Part shown: positions 10,290 through 21,460 of the stretch, piece by piece
Layout of the letters: each line of letters opens with the position of its first letter
Position numbering within the stretch: the stretch's first letter is position 1
Assembly: GCF_035046485.1 (NCBI RefSeq)
Contig: NC_085138.1
Location: 433,243,265-433,307,264, forward strand
Direction of reading: 5' to 3'
From: Aedes albopictus
Lineage: Eukaryota > Arthropoda > Insecta > Diptera > Culicidae
Length of the DNA: 64,000 nucleotides
Translations under genes and position numbers: made by a program
Notes under the pieces: generated by a model
The model's database searches: none
Told to the model about the DNA's origin: nothing
The model's input: only the letters and a program-made list of their open reading frames with translations

Positions 10290-11213
10290 CAGGGGATGGC
10301 CAAAATGTTTGGGATAGGCAACTTTTTTTTCTCTTACCAAAAAGTTCAACATGCTATAACTTTTTATAGAGCGTATCAAAAAATCTCAAATTTTGACTGT
10401 TTGTCAACCTACTATATGTGCATCATTGGTACAAATTTGGGCTCGATTGATTAATATTTCGCAAAGTTAGAACCGTTTGGGTAAAACACTATTTTTCAGA
10501 CAACTCATTTTTGAGCTGTCATATCTCGGAAACCAGTAAACCAAATTGAATGAAAATTTGAACGTAAACTATCAATATGTAAATGCTTTACGAACTATTA
10601 AAACTTATTTACTTTTTAAACGATGAAAAAAGTTATCATGGATTGACACTTTTTGGATTTTTCTCGAAAAAATGTAATTTTTTTACATCAATGTCAATAA
10701 ATTTTCGTGATGATATCCAAAGATTTTTCACTTCTGTTCTCAAATTATCTCTAATCAGATATATTAGAGCCTATTTAGATTGATGGAAGAACACATTTAA
10801 TAATGTTTGTGTGGTATTGTAAATGTGACTTATTTTCCTCTATATGGGTAAAAGTTTCAACTCGGTATAACTTAATTCGTCGTGAGAAAATATTACATTT
10901 TATAACGTCGTATTAAGTATCAATATATTGTTGATAAACGTTAAAAAATTCATTCAATTCGGTTCACTGGTTTCCGAGATATGACAGCTCAAAAATGAGT
11001 TGTCTGAATAATAGTGTTTTACCCAAACGGTTCTAACTTTGCGAAATATTAATCAATCGAGCCCAAATTTGTACCAATGATGCACTTATAGTAGGTTGAC
11101 AAACAGTCAAAATTTGAGATTTTTTGATACGCTCTATAAAAAGTTATAGCATGTTGAACTTTTTGGTAAGAGAAAAAAAAGTTGCCTATCCCAAACATTT
11201 TGGCCATCCCCTG
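10290..11213. mobile_element. 924-bp foldback MITE, Tc1/mariner-like (TA)
   Basis: The TIR starts CAGGGGATGGCCAAAATG at both ends and continues as long arms of about 280 bp each (10290-10570 and 10935-11213). These include TCAAAATTTGAGATTTTTTG and GACAGCTCAAAAATGAGTTG. TA flanks both sides (10288-10289 and 11214-11215). The ~365-bp centre is AT-rich with no transposase. The TA duplication and CAGGGG-type end fit a Tc1/mariner-related non-autonomous family. Confidence 0.85.
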
Positions 11214-11215
11214 TA

Positions 11216-11813
11216 CATTGCCAACTGATCCAGGTCGAGGCATTTGTTTGCGTACCGGATTGTCAGTAAGAAAGCGAATTTTGATTTGTTTACTTTTTGG
11301 TTTTGCGATACAAAAGGTTCCGAGAAAGGTTTCGAATTTCTTTGGCTATGTGGTTGATCGTCAAGAACCGTTTCGATTCGACTGTGAGGTTCATGTACGA
11401 CATCTGCAGCTATGGAAGGTTAAAAATAATTAAATTTAGTTCAATCATAAAAGCTACTTTTAAGTAAGTTCGTAGATCTTTCGTATCCGTCTTGTTCTTC
11501 GATCATTTTACGATCGGCCTCCGACCGATCTCGACCCGGTCAAAACTCAAAACCAATCGTCTTTGTCAATAATTTTCGGCGTCTCTGCTTTGTTGTCAAA
11601 GTTCTTCAAACTGCGTGGCTTTTTTTGGCAATTACAGTATACGAGAATCCAAACGACAAAACACCTCCGCATTAACGATATGGAGCCACGCGAAGAGAAG
11701 TCGTATTTTTGGACTGCGGCGTGGACAGTTAACTTGTCTTTATCGGAAATTTATTAAAATGAGTCCCAGATGAAGACAGCTCCGGGAGAATGATGATCAT
11801 GTGTTGCTCTGCG
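11216..11813. other. Unassigned segment
   Basis: No supported gene. It contains a GC-rich patch near 11500-11540 with a GATCGG/CCGATC inverted pair. No repeat partner seen. Confidence 0.35.
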
Positions 11814-11815
11814 TA

Positions 11816-12379
11816 CACTGAACGAAACCCCCCGCCCAAGATCGACTGAGAGGCGATACGATCACGCCCCTTAACGACATTCGGTCGGAAACCGTATGGT
11901 CCACCGACCGAATGATGTCATCTTAAAACCGGATGACAGCGATATGAAAATAGAGTGTCGACCATATGGTCGAGTAACTTTGTTTTTCAGCGATTGATAA
12001 CAATATCACCGCTATCTTTTTCAAAAATATATGTGCTTAGTGGCCAGGGCCAGGGTACCCTAGCGGGCACCCTTTTCAAAAAATATGACATGTCCAGGAT
12101 AGGACATGCGAATCACAGTCGTCAATGTCCCGGGTGTCACGATCAAGGAACTTGTTACGCTATCGATGAATAAATTCGGTGCATCTGTGCGGCCTTCGCT
12201 CTGCAACTAATATTCATTCACATAGCGTGCGTCGACTCATACGCGAATAAGATGATCGTCATCCGATTTTTGGGATGATTGCCGTATGACTGATTCGTCA
12301 TTCGAAAACACGATTTTGGTACTTTGGGCTGGATGGTCGGACAAATCAGACGATTTCGGGATGGGGTTTTCGTTCAGTG
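11816..12379 (+). mobile_element. CACTGAACGAAA-type MITE, copy 1
   Basis: A 564-bp non-coding element with TIR CACTGAACGAAA at each end and a TA duplication (11814-11815 and 12380-12381). It contains a pseudo-palindromic GTCGACCATATGGTCGA, a repeated CCGACCGAATG word and a short open frame that is not conserved in other copies. It appears identical by eye to the copy at 42698-43261. Six copies occur in the window (also 18530, 38403, 41789, 42286 and 42698). Confidence 0.92.
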
Positions 12380-12381
12380 TA

Positions 12382-13096
12382 CGCTGACTTCACTTATTCG
12401 CCGATGAGGACAAAGTTTGAGTTTCATCAACTGTCATCACAAATATTCCGGTTTTATGAACCGCCAGGCACTTCTGGCTATTTCAACGTCAAGAGCAATG
12501 ATCCAGGGTAGTGTTCAACCAACAAACGTTGTAGAATACTCTCCGGACGAACTCCCGAACCTATTTGGTTAATTAATTTATTGCAATAGCGTTCTGATCA
12601 GGGCCAAAGAGCAGGAATAAAATAATTATCATATTTCTTCTCGGTTTGCCAAAGTTTCATCTGCTTCGTTGTGTGTTGTCCACTGCGTTGGCATGAGCAT
12701 ATTTTGACCAAAATTATTGCACTCTGAGCTTTCGACTGGTCTGCCTGGCTCATCTCATCGCATCAGTTACATTTGGGCGCCCGAATCGCGTGTCCAACTT
12801 GGGACGTACTTGCGAACAGTGTCCATAAGAAGCCAAGAAAATTGAATGGTATGGACATAAAATAAACATAATCAAATGGCTGATGGAGCTCTCGCGACGA
12901 AACATTGTTTCACTCTTTTTTTTTCGACCGGAACGGAGGAAGAAGCTTCGGCCTAATGAACTTGATGGGAATAAGTTATTTTGAAATCCTAAATTACAAC
13001 GAAATTAAATCAAATTTTGAATTTTGATGCAAACTGCCATAGGCATGCATACATACATTTATTTGCTTAACATCACATTTAACTACATATACTTAA
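12382..13096. other. Unassigned segment
   Basis: No supported gene and no repeat partner within the window. Mixed composition, AT-rich after 12900. Confidence 0.35.
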
Positions 13097-13268
13097 GTAA
13101 AAAGAAAATCGTGTTAAGTACTGTTCCTTTGAATTCCACTAAGAATTTGCATCCTTTGACAGATACGTATTTCGACCTTACTGTTGAGGTCGAAATACGT
13201 ATCTGTCATAGGATGCAAATTCATAGTGGGATGCAAAGGAACAGTACTTAACACGATTTTCTTTTTAC
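13097..13268. repeat. 172-bp hairpin (inverted repeat, arms ~80 bp)
   Basis: The left arm begins GTAAAAAGAAAATCGTGTTA and the right arm is its complement. The inner ends are GATACGTATTTCGACC and GGTCGAAATACGTATC, separated by about a dozen bases (TTACTGTTGA). A few mismatches and small indels separate the arms. Its transposon class is not determined. Confidence 0.7.
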
Positions 13269-13840
13269 ATACAGATATTCCCCAAACAAGCCCAGGTTAA
13301 TCATCATCATCAGCTTTTCTCAAAGTTGGACCATTGTGCGCGGCGGTGCTATACAGATTTTACTGTAATCATGCAGATCTTCTCGCAGCTTTTCATACAG
13401 AATTCTGTACAAAAAGGTTACAAATTTTTGGAAATGATAGAGATTATAAAGATATTTCAGAAGCTGACAGAATTTCATACATACTTTCCGTGAAATACTA
13501 GGGTGTCTACTCATAACTCAAAATAAAATTCCCTGAGTTTTCCAGATAAAATTTTGAATGTTAATAATTCAAAGAATAAACCAAATTTTCTAAAAATTAT
13601 AAAGGGTGACTTAGGGTGTCATCGGCACGTTTGTTCTCTTCGTCATGAGGGATTTATGTCGGCCGAATTGCCTGAAACTTGATCATATTCAGCTTGGTTG
13701 GGAAGGATTTGATGCCAACTCTGAGTTCAACAGATCTCAAAAAAAAAAACCATGTCGCAGAGAACAAAACTGCCGAAAATACGTAAGTTCCCCTATTCTT
13801 CAAAAAATCTTTCAAGATTTCTGAGCGTAATGGGGCACGT
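13269..13840. other. Unassigned segment with ACAGATTT-like words
   Basis: No gene. Words like ATACAGATTTT and GATAGAGATTATAAAGA near 13350-13460 recall the clusters at 8.0-8.7 kb. Confidence 0.35.
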
Positions 13841-14180
13841 TCGGTGTAGTACTAGATTTGTAGTAATGAGTTGAATTTTAGTATGGTGAGAAGGTCAATT
13901 CTCCGTTTGTGCAATGAAATGGTGCAAAAAGCGTGGGTATTATGATTCCTTGCCTAATTTGATGCTGTTTGAGCAAAACTTTGGATAACTATGTTGTTTA
14001 TATCGCAAGAAATGAGGAAAACAACAACACTGTTTCCCAAAGTTTTGCTCAAACAGCATCAAATTATGCAAGGAATCATAATACCCACGCTTTTTGCACC
14101 ATTTCATTGCAGAAACGGAGAATCGACCTTCTCACCATACTAAAATTCAGCTCATTACTACAAATCTAGTACTTCACCGA
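13841..14180. mobile_element. 340-bp foldback element
   Basis: Arms of about 140 bp: TCGGTGTAGTACTAGATTTG at the left, and the complement of TCGGTGAAGTACTAGATTTG at the right. The pairing continues through CCACGCTTTTTGCACC and TCAAACAGCATCAAATT. The centre (about 13985-14035) is unpaired. No coding potential. No target duplication was fixed. Confidence 0.7.
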
Positions 14181-15150
14181 TCTGTCCTATTCCTGGAATT
14201 TCTTCCAAAGTTTCTTCCAGGCTTTCCACAGGATTCTTTCATGAGATATCTGTTTGAGTACGTCCTGATATTTCTTGCAAAGATTTTCCGATATACTTCC
14301 AGAGATTCTCGCTGGATTTCTTCTGAAGATGAATCCAAAACTGTGCAAAGTTTCATCAAGAATATAATTAATTGAGCCTCGTAGCCATCCTGTTAGAGAC
14401 CGGATGGATGAGGGTTCGATTCCCGCTCCGAGCGATGAATTTTTCGCGAGAATAACTTCTTATCCGTAGCCACTCCGTTTTAAGTTTCGCTCAATCGGTA
14501 CAGCTGCCGGCTGAAGCCAGTGTCCGTGTCTTTTTTAGTGGTTTTCCGGGATAGCTATCCAATAGTTTATGTCGGAATTTTTACCGATAGTTTTCCGATA
14601 TTGCTCTTGTTTTCCTTGCGGAACCTCGTCCATAACTGCTTTCAGGATTCCATGAGGTTTTCAGAATTCCTTCTTGGATGTCCTTAATATTCCTTCTCGG
14701 GATTACTATTACCTAGATTTTTTTTCGAGATGTCTCATTTTTTCTCAGGTGTTCCTGTCTAGATTTCTCCAATAACACTTTGCGGAATTTCTCTCAAGAT
14801 TTAATTGGAATTCCCTCGAATATTTCTCCAGGATTTTTTTATAAGGTATTTCGTAAGTCAGGAGACATTTTGAGAAAAACCTGTAGAAGAATCCTTGCAA
14901 TAACTTTGGGAGAAATCCTTGGAGGAGTATCCAGAATCTCGGAACAATTTCTGGTAAAGATTCCGGAAGAATTTTAGGAATAATGCAGAGAATATCTGTA
15001 AAAAAAATCTCAGGTGGATCCCTGCAAGAAATCCGGTACAACTACGAGGAACAGCCTGACTCTGAAAGAATGCAAGAGAATAATTCAATGGGAAATATCA
15101 CCAATAACTTCTGTGGAAATCCCAGAAGGCAAAAAATCTTAGGAGAAAGT
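14181..15150 (-). repeat. Degenerate satellite, TTCC/GGAATT-rich
   Basis: Loose short-period sequence full of TTCCTTC, GGATTTCT and AGAATTCC words. It is similar in flavour to the 12-bp satellite at 30-34 kb but much more worn. Open frames on both strands encode Phe/Ile/Pro/Arg-rich peptides and are not genes. A tRNA-like SINE head interrupts it at 14373. Confidence 0.45.
14373..14450 (+). mobile_element. tRNA-like SINE head, second type
   Basis: A tRNA-shaped stretch: GCCTCGTAGCC at the 5' side, a degenerate A box, a GGATGGAT spacer, then a perfect B box GGTTCGATTCC (14413-14423) and CCGCTCCGAGC at the 3' side. Sequence after it (to about 14560) has no match to the Feilai-like body, so this is a different SINE family or a decayed tRNA-related copy. 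No anticodon stem was verified. No target duplication found. Confidence 0.5.
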
Positions 15151-15423
15151 CCAGGGTAAATGAGCATGGACATGAGCATGATTGACCGCCCGCGGTTGCT
15201 CCTCTGTTATTTATTGCAAGGACAACTGCATTTACACCTTCAAGTTAATTTTTTTCTATTTTCTGCTTTTCCGCCAACTCTCAATCGCCACACCCAATGG
15301 AATTTACACTTTCACTTTCACTTCTCTCTGAAACACGCTGGCCACCATTCTATATGAACCGGATTAAAATTCTTGAAAGGCTATCTAAAACAATTTCTAT
15401 CAGATATACATTATTATCAACTA

Positions 15424-16781
15424 CATTGGGTAACTCTCGCTGAGACCGTCCCACTATTTACACCATGTCTTCAAAAATGTATAAGGTAGCGATTTTCTGA
15501 AAGTCCTCCCCAAAAAAGTAAGGAAAATGCATTTGGTTAATGAAATTGGTGGACCCCCTGTTAGTTAGAGCCACAAGCATTTTGGTGAAACCCTCGATTT
15601 TGGTCAATTTTTGGCTCATTTAAACCGTTATAACTCGAAAGTTTCGCCAGAAACCACTTAAAAACTATAGGTTGTTGGAAAGAGAAAAGATAGAGGTACT
15701 CTTTGCAGTTATAAAAAGTTTGGTCGGCCATATTGATTTCGGCCGCCATCTTGAATTTATGTACCAAAACATTTTTTTCACCATGTTGGCAACCACCGAT
15801 TTTCAAAATTTTTACGTCAATCGAAAGCTGGGACATTTTTACACAACATATCAAAAATTTAGAGATGTATCTTTTTCCTATCAAAAGTTATCTGCACTTT
15901 TGTAAATCATGACACGTTTTCTCCATACATTTCCATGCGCACCGGCAATGACACGCAACAGCATCAAAGTTGGCGCCTGCTTGTATACACAAACGCACCT
16001 GCAGCCAAATTAGGGCAAATCGGAGGTTCGTTCTCATTTTTAACTGTTTCTCAACGATGCGGGCATTGTTTTTTGAACGTTTTTGGTGTTTTGAAAAGCT
16101 GAAACTTTCAACTTTTCTCGGATACTTTTTCAAAACGACGTATAATACACGCAAACCCTATGTTGATACGTCGTTTTGAATAAGTATCCGAGTTTTCATT
16201 AGTGGATTCAGATTTAGAATAAATGTTCGTAAACACTGTGAAATAACGCTGCATTTATGTAAACAATCGGCACCTGACCCAGTGCGCAAAAGTGGCATGA
16301 TTCACAAAAGTGCAGATAACTTTTGATAGGAAAAAGATACATCTCTAAATTTTTGATATGTTGTGTAAAAATGTCCCCGCTTTCGATTGACGTAAAGATT
16401 TTGAAAATCGGTGGTTGCCAACATGGTGAAAAAACAGTTTTGGTATAAAAATCCAAGATGGCGGCCAAAATCAATATGGCCGACCAAACTTTTTATAACT
16501 GTAAATAGTAGCCCTATCTTCTCTCTTTTTAACAACCTATAGTTTTTAGGTGGTTTCTGGCGAAACTTTCGAGTTATAACGGTTTAAATGAACCAACAAT
16601 TGACAAAAATCGAGGGGTCCGCCAAAATGCTTGTGGCTCTAACTAACGGGGGGTCCACCAATTTCATTAACCAAATGCATTTTCCTTACTCTATTGGGGA
16701 GGACTTTCAGAAAATCGCCACTTTAAACATTTTTGAAGACATGGTGAAAATAGTGGGACGGTCTCAGCGAGAGTTACCCAG
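15424..16781. mobile_element. 1.36-kb foldback element
   Basis: Long arms (15424-15908 and 16305-16781) begin with TGGGTAACTCTCGC and pair through CTGAGACCGTCCCACTA, CATTTGGTTAATGAAATTGG and TTGGTCGGCCATATTGATTT. TA-like flanks lie on both sides (15422-15423 and 16782-16783). The central loop of about 400 bp carries a 76-bp micro-MITE. The arms contain complementary open frames with no known domain. The element is probably a MITE or Tc1-like foldback; no transposase is present. Confidence 0.75.
16117..16192. mobile_element. 76-bp micro-MITE, copy 1
   Basis: Almost entirely inverted repeat. The TIR starts CTCGGATACTTTTTCAAAAC and continues to ACGACGTA, with a loop around TACACGCAAACCCTATGTT. 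It is flanked by TTTT on both sides (16113-16116 and 16193-16196). The second copy, of the same length, is at 29386-29461, where the insertion split a reverse transcriptase reading frame. Confidence 0.8.
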
Positions 16782-17062
16782 TACCAGTCCCGCATTTTGA
16801 CCAAATGTCCCGCGACAAATTATGTCCTGCGAAATGTTCCGCGTTCGTCTCAAATCGTAAAAAAGTACCGTGATTGAAAAATACCTATAAGCATACAAAA
16901 TATTGCAATCACTTTAGCTAAAATAGTCAAACCGGTTTTGTACAAAGCACACATCACATCAAACATATTAACGGGTATGTATTTCCATACTTTCAAAGTC
17001 AACCCGGATATAAAATTACCATTCATTACATGGTAAATATTATTAACAAATGACTGGTTTTA

Positions 17063-17506
17063 CACAGCAAATAATTTTGTAATATCCAGGCGCGTAATTT
17101 CTGGCGATGTATCCATTTTCGAACGTAATTTCACTCGGATACATCGTTTTCCAATAATTATCACACTCACCATGCACACCCTGGTTGGCACCGGAAAGTA
17201 TCAACAAACCCATTCCAGCAGATACCTAGAAGCAGTATCATATTTATCACCATCCTTCTAACTCGGTGAAATAGCTGAGAGGTAAGGGATATGCCTCTCA
17301 ATCAACGGATCAGTGTACGAATCCATGCCAATATTTTACTTATATATGATTCATCTAAAGATCCGGTTCTAGCGATTGCTAGACCCACTCTCAAGCTGCG
17401 GCGGCTAATTTGTTGCATGAAAATGATGTAATTGTTTACATCACTTTTACGACGCGACTGATGTGCAGCGAAAATGATGTGATATCACAAGAATTTTTTT
17501 GCTGTG
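17063..17506 (+). mobile_element. CACAGCAAA-type TIR element with tRNA-like core, copy 2
   Basis: A 444-bp element, TIR CACAGCAAA, with TA duplication (17061-17062 and 17507-17508). By eye it is identical to the copy at 41236-41679. Inside, TAGCTGAGAGGT (17272-17283) fits the RNA polymerase III A box. TGTACGAATCC (17314-17324) matches the B box at 9 of 11 positions, 42 bp downstream. Between them is a D-arm/anticodon-like stretch. It encodes no protein. It could be a MITE that swallowed a tRNA-like SINE. Confidence 0.85.
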
Positions 17507-17508
17507 TA

Positions 17509-17873
17509 TTGTGCACAATAAAACACATAGTAGATATATTGTTACTTTTTACAATAGAAATCAAGCCCATATAGTTCGTACAATAAGTGAACATTAGCTT
17601 TATTAGTGAGTAATTGATTCGATTGTTTTTCAATAGTTCTATAATAACTTAAAGTTACTATCAGTAAAAATTAATTTAAGTTGTTTTTAAATAGTTGCAA
17701 AAGTGCCTGCAAAGTTCTCATGGACTTTTTATTTAAAAAAAGTTTGTTTCTCATCAAATACAAAATCACTCGACATATTTTTTATAGTTTTCGTTTGAAA
17801 TTTGAGTACAGTAGATGTTTCGGTTATCGAATGTTATTCGCTAAAACTTCAACGACTGACAGACGACAAGCCG
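17509..17873. other. AT-rich segment, unassigned
   Basis: No gene or repeat recognised. Confidence 0.35.
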
Positions 17874-17972
17874 TGTTGGCAGAGGAAGCTCTCAATGAAT
17901 AACTGAGGAAGTACTTATAGAAAACTAGCTGAAAAGCAGGTTTAGCCAAGTGAGGATGTTACGGCAAGAAAA
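17874..17972 (+). mobile_element. 5'-truncated Feilai-like SINE
   Basis: The 3' part only: TTGGCAGAGGAAGCTCTCA through GTGAGGATGTTACGGCAAG. It corresponds to about the last 100 bp of the full SINE at 7318-7591 and is noticeably diverged. The tRNA-like head is absent. Confidence 0.75.
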
Positions 17973-18011
17973 GATGAACAATGATTTTTCTGATGTTTTC
18001 CAATAAATTAA

Positions 18012-18211
18012 GGACAAGGTATTTGGAGTATATTGCTCAAAATTTCAAGAGCACCGTTTTTTAGAACCGTTGAACGGATTTGGATGAAAATGCATCACGC
18101 TATTGACAACCACTGAACAATTAGCGTGTTGCATTTTCATCCAAATCCGTTCAACGGTTCTAAAAACGGTGCTCTAGAAATTTTGAGCAATGTACTCCAA
18201 ATACCTTGTCC
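18012..18211. mobile_element. 200-bp foldback MITE with TTAA duplication
   Basis: Arms of about 86 bp: GGACAAGGTATTTGGAGTA at the left, complemented at the right. They meet around a short loop near 18105-18125 (CACGCTATTGACAACC). Perfect TTAA lies on both sides (18008-18011 and 18212-18215). piggyBac/Kolobok-type insertion is inferred from the duplication. Confidence 0.85.
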
Positions 18212-18215
18212 TTAA

Positions 18216-18527
18216 AGGAATCTAGTAAATAGTAAACTACCATTGATAACAATACAAATACAATTAGTTTAATGAGGTCAATTGAACCGATGTTAAAATA
18301 AACATACAATAATATTTGTTGTTATGTAAACAGATTTCGCCTTTGAAAAACCAAAGAATTCATATTTTTCGGTAACATTTTTCTCCAGCATTTACAGATA
18401 CTACTGGTCACATGAATTGTGAACGATTTATGGTATGGATCATACGACCTGAGGTCTGACTTGTGATATTTGGCAGTTATTTGAAAAGATTGAAGATAGA
18501 TCTTATCAACAGCTGCCAAGCAATACA
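18216..18527. other. Unassigned segment
   Basis: No gene or repeat recognised. Confidence 0.35.
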
Positions 18528-18529
18528 TA

Positions 18530-19082
18530 CACTGAACGAAAACCCCATCTCGAAATCGACTGATTTGTCCGACCATCCATTCCAAAGTACCAAAATCGTG
18601 TTTTCGAATGACGAATCAGTCATACGGCAATCATCCCAAAAATCGGATGACGATCATCTTATTCGCGTATGAGTCGACGCACGCTATGTGAATGAATATT
18701 AGTTGCAGAGCGGAGGCCACACAGATGCACCGAATTTATTCATCGATAGCGTAACAAGTTCCTTGATCGTGATACCCGGGACATTGACGACTTTGATTCG
18801 CATGTCTTCTGGACATGTCATATTTTTGGAAAAGGGTACCCGCAAGGGCCCTGGCCACTAAGCACATATATTTTTGAAAAAGATAGCGGTGATATCGTTA
18901 TCAATCGCTAAAAAACAAAGTTGCTCGATCATATGGTCGACATTCTATTTTCATATCGCTGTCATCCGGTTTTAAGATGACATCATTCGGTCGGTGGACC
19001 ATACGGTTTCCGACCGAATGTCGTTAAGGGGCGTGATCGTATCGCCTCTCAGTCGATCTTGGGCGGGGGGTTTCGTTCAGTG
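18530..19082 (-). mobile_element. CACTGAACGAAA-type MITE, copy 2
   Basis: About 553 bp, reverse orientation, TIR CACTGAACGAAA, TA duplication (18528-18529 and 19083-19084). Diverged from copy 1 at scattered positions and with small indels. Confidence 0.9.
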
Positions 19083-19084
19083 TA

Positions 19085-19836
19085 CCAGACAGACATCAGA
19101 GTGTTTGATTCTTATCATCAAATGTGCATATCATTCTGGCGGACGTTAGTGCTCGTAAATGCTGGATATAAATGTTAGCGGGAAATATAAATTCTATGGA
19201 TTTTCAAAAGCGAAAACTGCTTACAAATAACAACAAATAATATTATTATTGTATTTTTATTGTAACAACGATTCATTTCACGCCTTTCAATAGTATTGTA
19301 AGAACAATGAAAAAACATGAAGATATATTGTTATCTTTTGAAAATTGCCCTAAAAATGTCTCATAAAAACACAATACATTCTATTGTTTTTCGCGAAAAA
19401 GTGTATGAAAATTTTCTCAAAATTTTATGGTTAAGATACATAGCTACCACCATTTTTTATTGTAAAAGTGCCATTTACCATTCGCCGAATGGTATAGAAC
19501 AATAGGGGTGATAGTGAGTGTGCCGTGTAAATTACAATATGTTTAATGGTGAATATTTTTCGAAAAAATGGTGTTGTAACAATAAAATTTATCGTATTTT
19601 TATGATATTTTTTATCAGGGAAACCATTAAAATTGCATTTTTTGACATTAATGAACAGGTGCATCGTTTTGCAAAAAGAAAACCACTGAGTTAGTCGATG
19701 TTGACAGAGAAGCATCTGAGCTACTCAATGAAGTAAAACAGAAATCAATAAAAAATCATTCGAAGTCGGGTTGGGGTTGAAACTGTGGTCTCATGCAGTT
19801 CCAATCTGGGTTCAAAAAGAAAAAAAAAACGGTATA
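19085..19836. other. AT-rich segment, unassigned
   Basis: No supported gene. Many TTATTGTAA-like words, no clear repeat partner. Confidence 0.35.
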
Positions 19837-20013
19837 CAGTCAGGTTTTTTTACGCGGTTTTGATTTACGCGGCCGCGAAAATGAAAACTCCATACAAAAA
19901 AAAAATTTCATCGTCTTATTTTTGCATGATTCGTCGAGAAATGGTGAGACTTTTTTTACGCGGTTTTTCGAAATTTGAACTGAGTTGTTTTACGCGGTAC
20001 GTATCCCCCGTAT
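19837..20013. repeat. Repeat with ACGCGG words
   Basis: The word TTTACGCGG occurs four times in about 170 bp. The ends are ACAGTCAGG and a CGCGGTACGTATCC stretch. It resembles the remains of a small TIR element, but the ends do not pair well. Confidence 0.4.
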
Positions 20014-20215
20014 GACCAGCAATTCTAAATTGCTCTTACTGATCCATCGCTCACAAACTACGACGAAGTAGCATTGTGTCGTACTCTTGATTCTCATGAA
20101 GTTGTTAGTTTCTTTTCAGAAAGTCGATGATGTGGGCGTGCGTGATTTCAATACTCGGTCATCAAGTAGTTTAAAGAATTTTTAAAAGTTGTGTTACTAA
20201 ACTGTAGCGCAACTA
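20014..20215 (+). repeat. Dispersed repeat, copy 1
   Basis: The words AATTGCTCTTACTGATCCATCGC and AGCATTGTGTCGTACTCTTG are shared with 21262-21385, and more weakly with 43780-43900 and 24275-24440. Family unknown. Confidence 0.5.
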
Positions 20216-20395
20216 ATTTAAGCGTTCATATATTTTTCAAACATTGATTTTCACCACTTGGGAGTTGGGAAACATCTGAATTTAACGTATCAAACCAATC
20301 TTATATACACTTTTCGAAATCATGTGTAAACACGTTAGTTTGGCAGCCGCGGGTTCCTGTTCTCCAAAAAATGAAGCATGCAAAGACATTTTTTT
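20216..20395 (-). mobile_element. Worn partial CACTGAAAATA-type MITE
   Basis: It shares TTTTCACCACTTGG, AACATCTGAATTTAACG and GGTTCCTGTTC-like words with 21461-21920 but lacks most of the element. No clear ends remain. Confidence 0.5.
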
Positions 20396-21118
20396 TAAGA
20401 TTTAATTCAACTTTTTTTCATATTTGTGTGTTAGTGTTTGTTTAAGTGATATAATTGATTTAGCAATTGTTCATCCTTTCTTCTTACCTTCAATATCAGT
20501 GATTTTTGTTATTGCGTTTTCTAACGAGTATTTGATTGTTTAGATACAAAATGGGTATCGATGTTATTTTAATTTGATAACCTACTTACATACTGGCGTG
20601 GAGCAACATCACACGAACTCACGAACGGATATAGGGTGATTATTTTGGCATTGGTGTTGATGCAATTTGGAGCGATATTTTCAAAATCATTTTCTAGCTA
20701 ATTTCCAAAAGATAGAGTTATGCTGTCAAAGAAACATTTTTAGAGAACAAGTTCGTGCGTGTTTTGTAGCAGAACTTTTTTAACAGAAGTTTTGTTTTCA
20801 TATTAAAATCATCAAAAATGTCTGAAAAAGAGGGTTTTTTTTTCGACATGTTTTGCAATGTTTTGAAAATTTAAGCATTTTAGAGTAATTTTAAAAAGTT
20901 CACATCCAAGAGAATAAGATAGTAGAAGTCATTAGCTTTCAATTCGAGCGTTGACATTGATTGTACGATTGATAGTTTAGTAGATATATGGTTTCAAAGA
21001 TGAGCAAAATTAAAAAAAACTTAAAATGTGATTAACTCACTTAGCAGTGATTTCCGACCCCATGTTCCTTTCCTTGGGCACTTTTTCATAACTCATGGAG
21101 ACCTATCCACCTTAAAAA
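20396..21118. other. AT-rich segment, unassigned
   Basis: No supported gene. No repeat partner recognised. Confidence 0.35.
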
Positions 21119-21120
21119 TA

Positions 21121-21240
21121 GTCCTGTTCAACGACGTAGGTTGAACTTGCTCCATCCTGCTCTTTCTCGTTTGTTGACAAATGGGTAAGATTAAGAGGCA
21201 GCAACTTCGAGCAAGGTCAACCTACGTCGTTGAACAGGAC
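21121..21240. mobile_element. 120-bp MITE, TA type
   Basis: TIR GTCCTGTTCAACGACGTAGG at both ends (arms of about 33 bp). TA duplication at 21119-21120 and 21241-21242. Confidence 0.8.
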
Positions 21241-21261
21241 TAATATCTGCACTCCGGAAAC

Positions 21262-21385
21262 AAACACCCTGTATTCAAAATTGCTATTACTCATCTATCG
21301 CTCACAAACCACGTCGAAGAAGCATTGTGTCGTACTCTTGAGCCATTCGAAGTTGTTTATTTCGTTTCAGAAAGTCGGCTCACCT
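21262..21385 (+). repeat. Dispersed repeat, copy 2
   Basis: The same family as 20014-20140: AAATTGCTATTACTCATC, then GAAGCATTGTGTCGTACTC. Confidence 0.5.
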
Positions 21386-21460
21386 GGTTTCTTCGTTCAT
21401 CTGACCATTTTATTATTTTTTAAAGTTGTGCTAATATAAGTGCAACTAACTACAATCGTT

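Noticed and set aside
17272..17324. A functional tRNA gene inside the CACAGCAAA element
   Set aside because: The B box is degenerate and no complete cloverleaf or acceptor stem could be drawn. Kept only as tRNA-like sequence.
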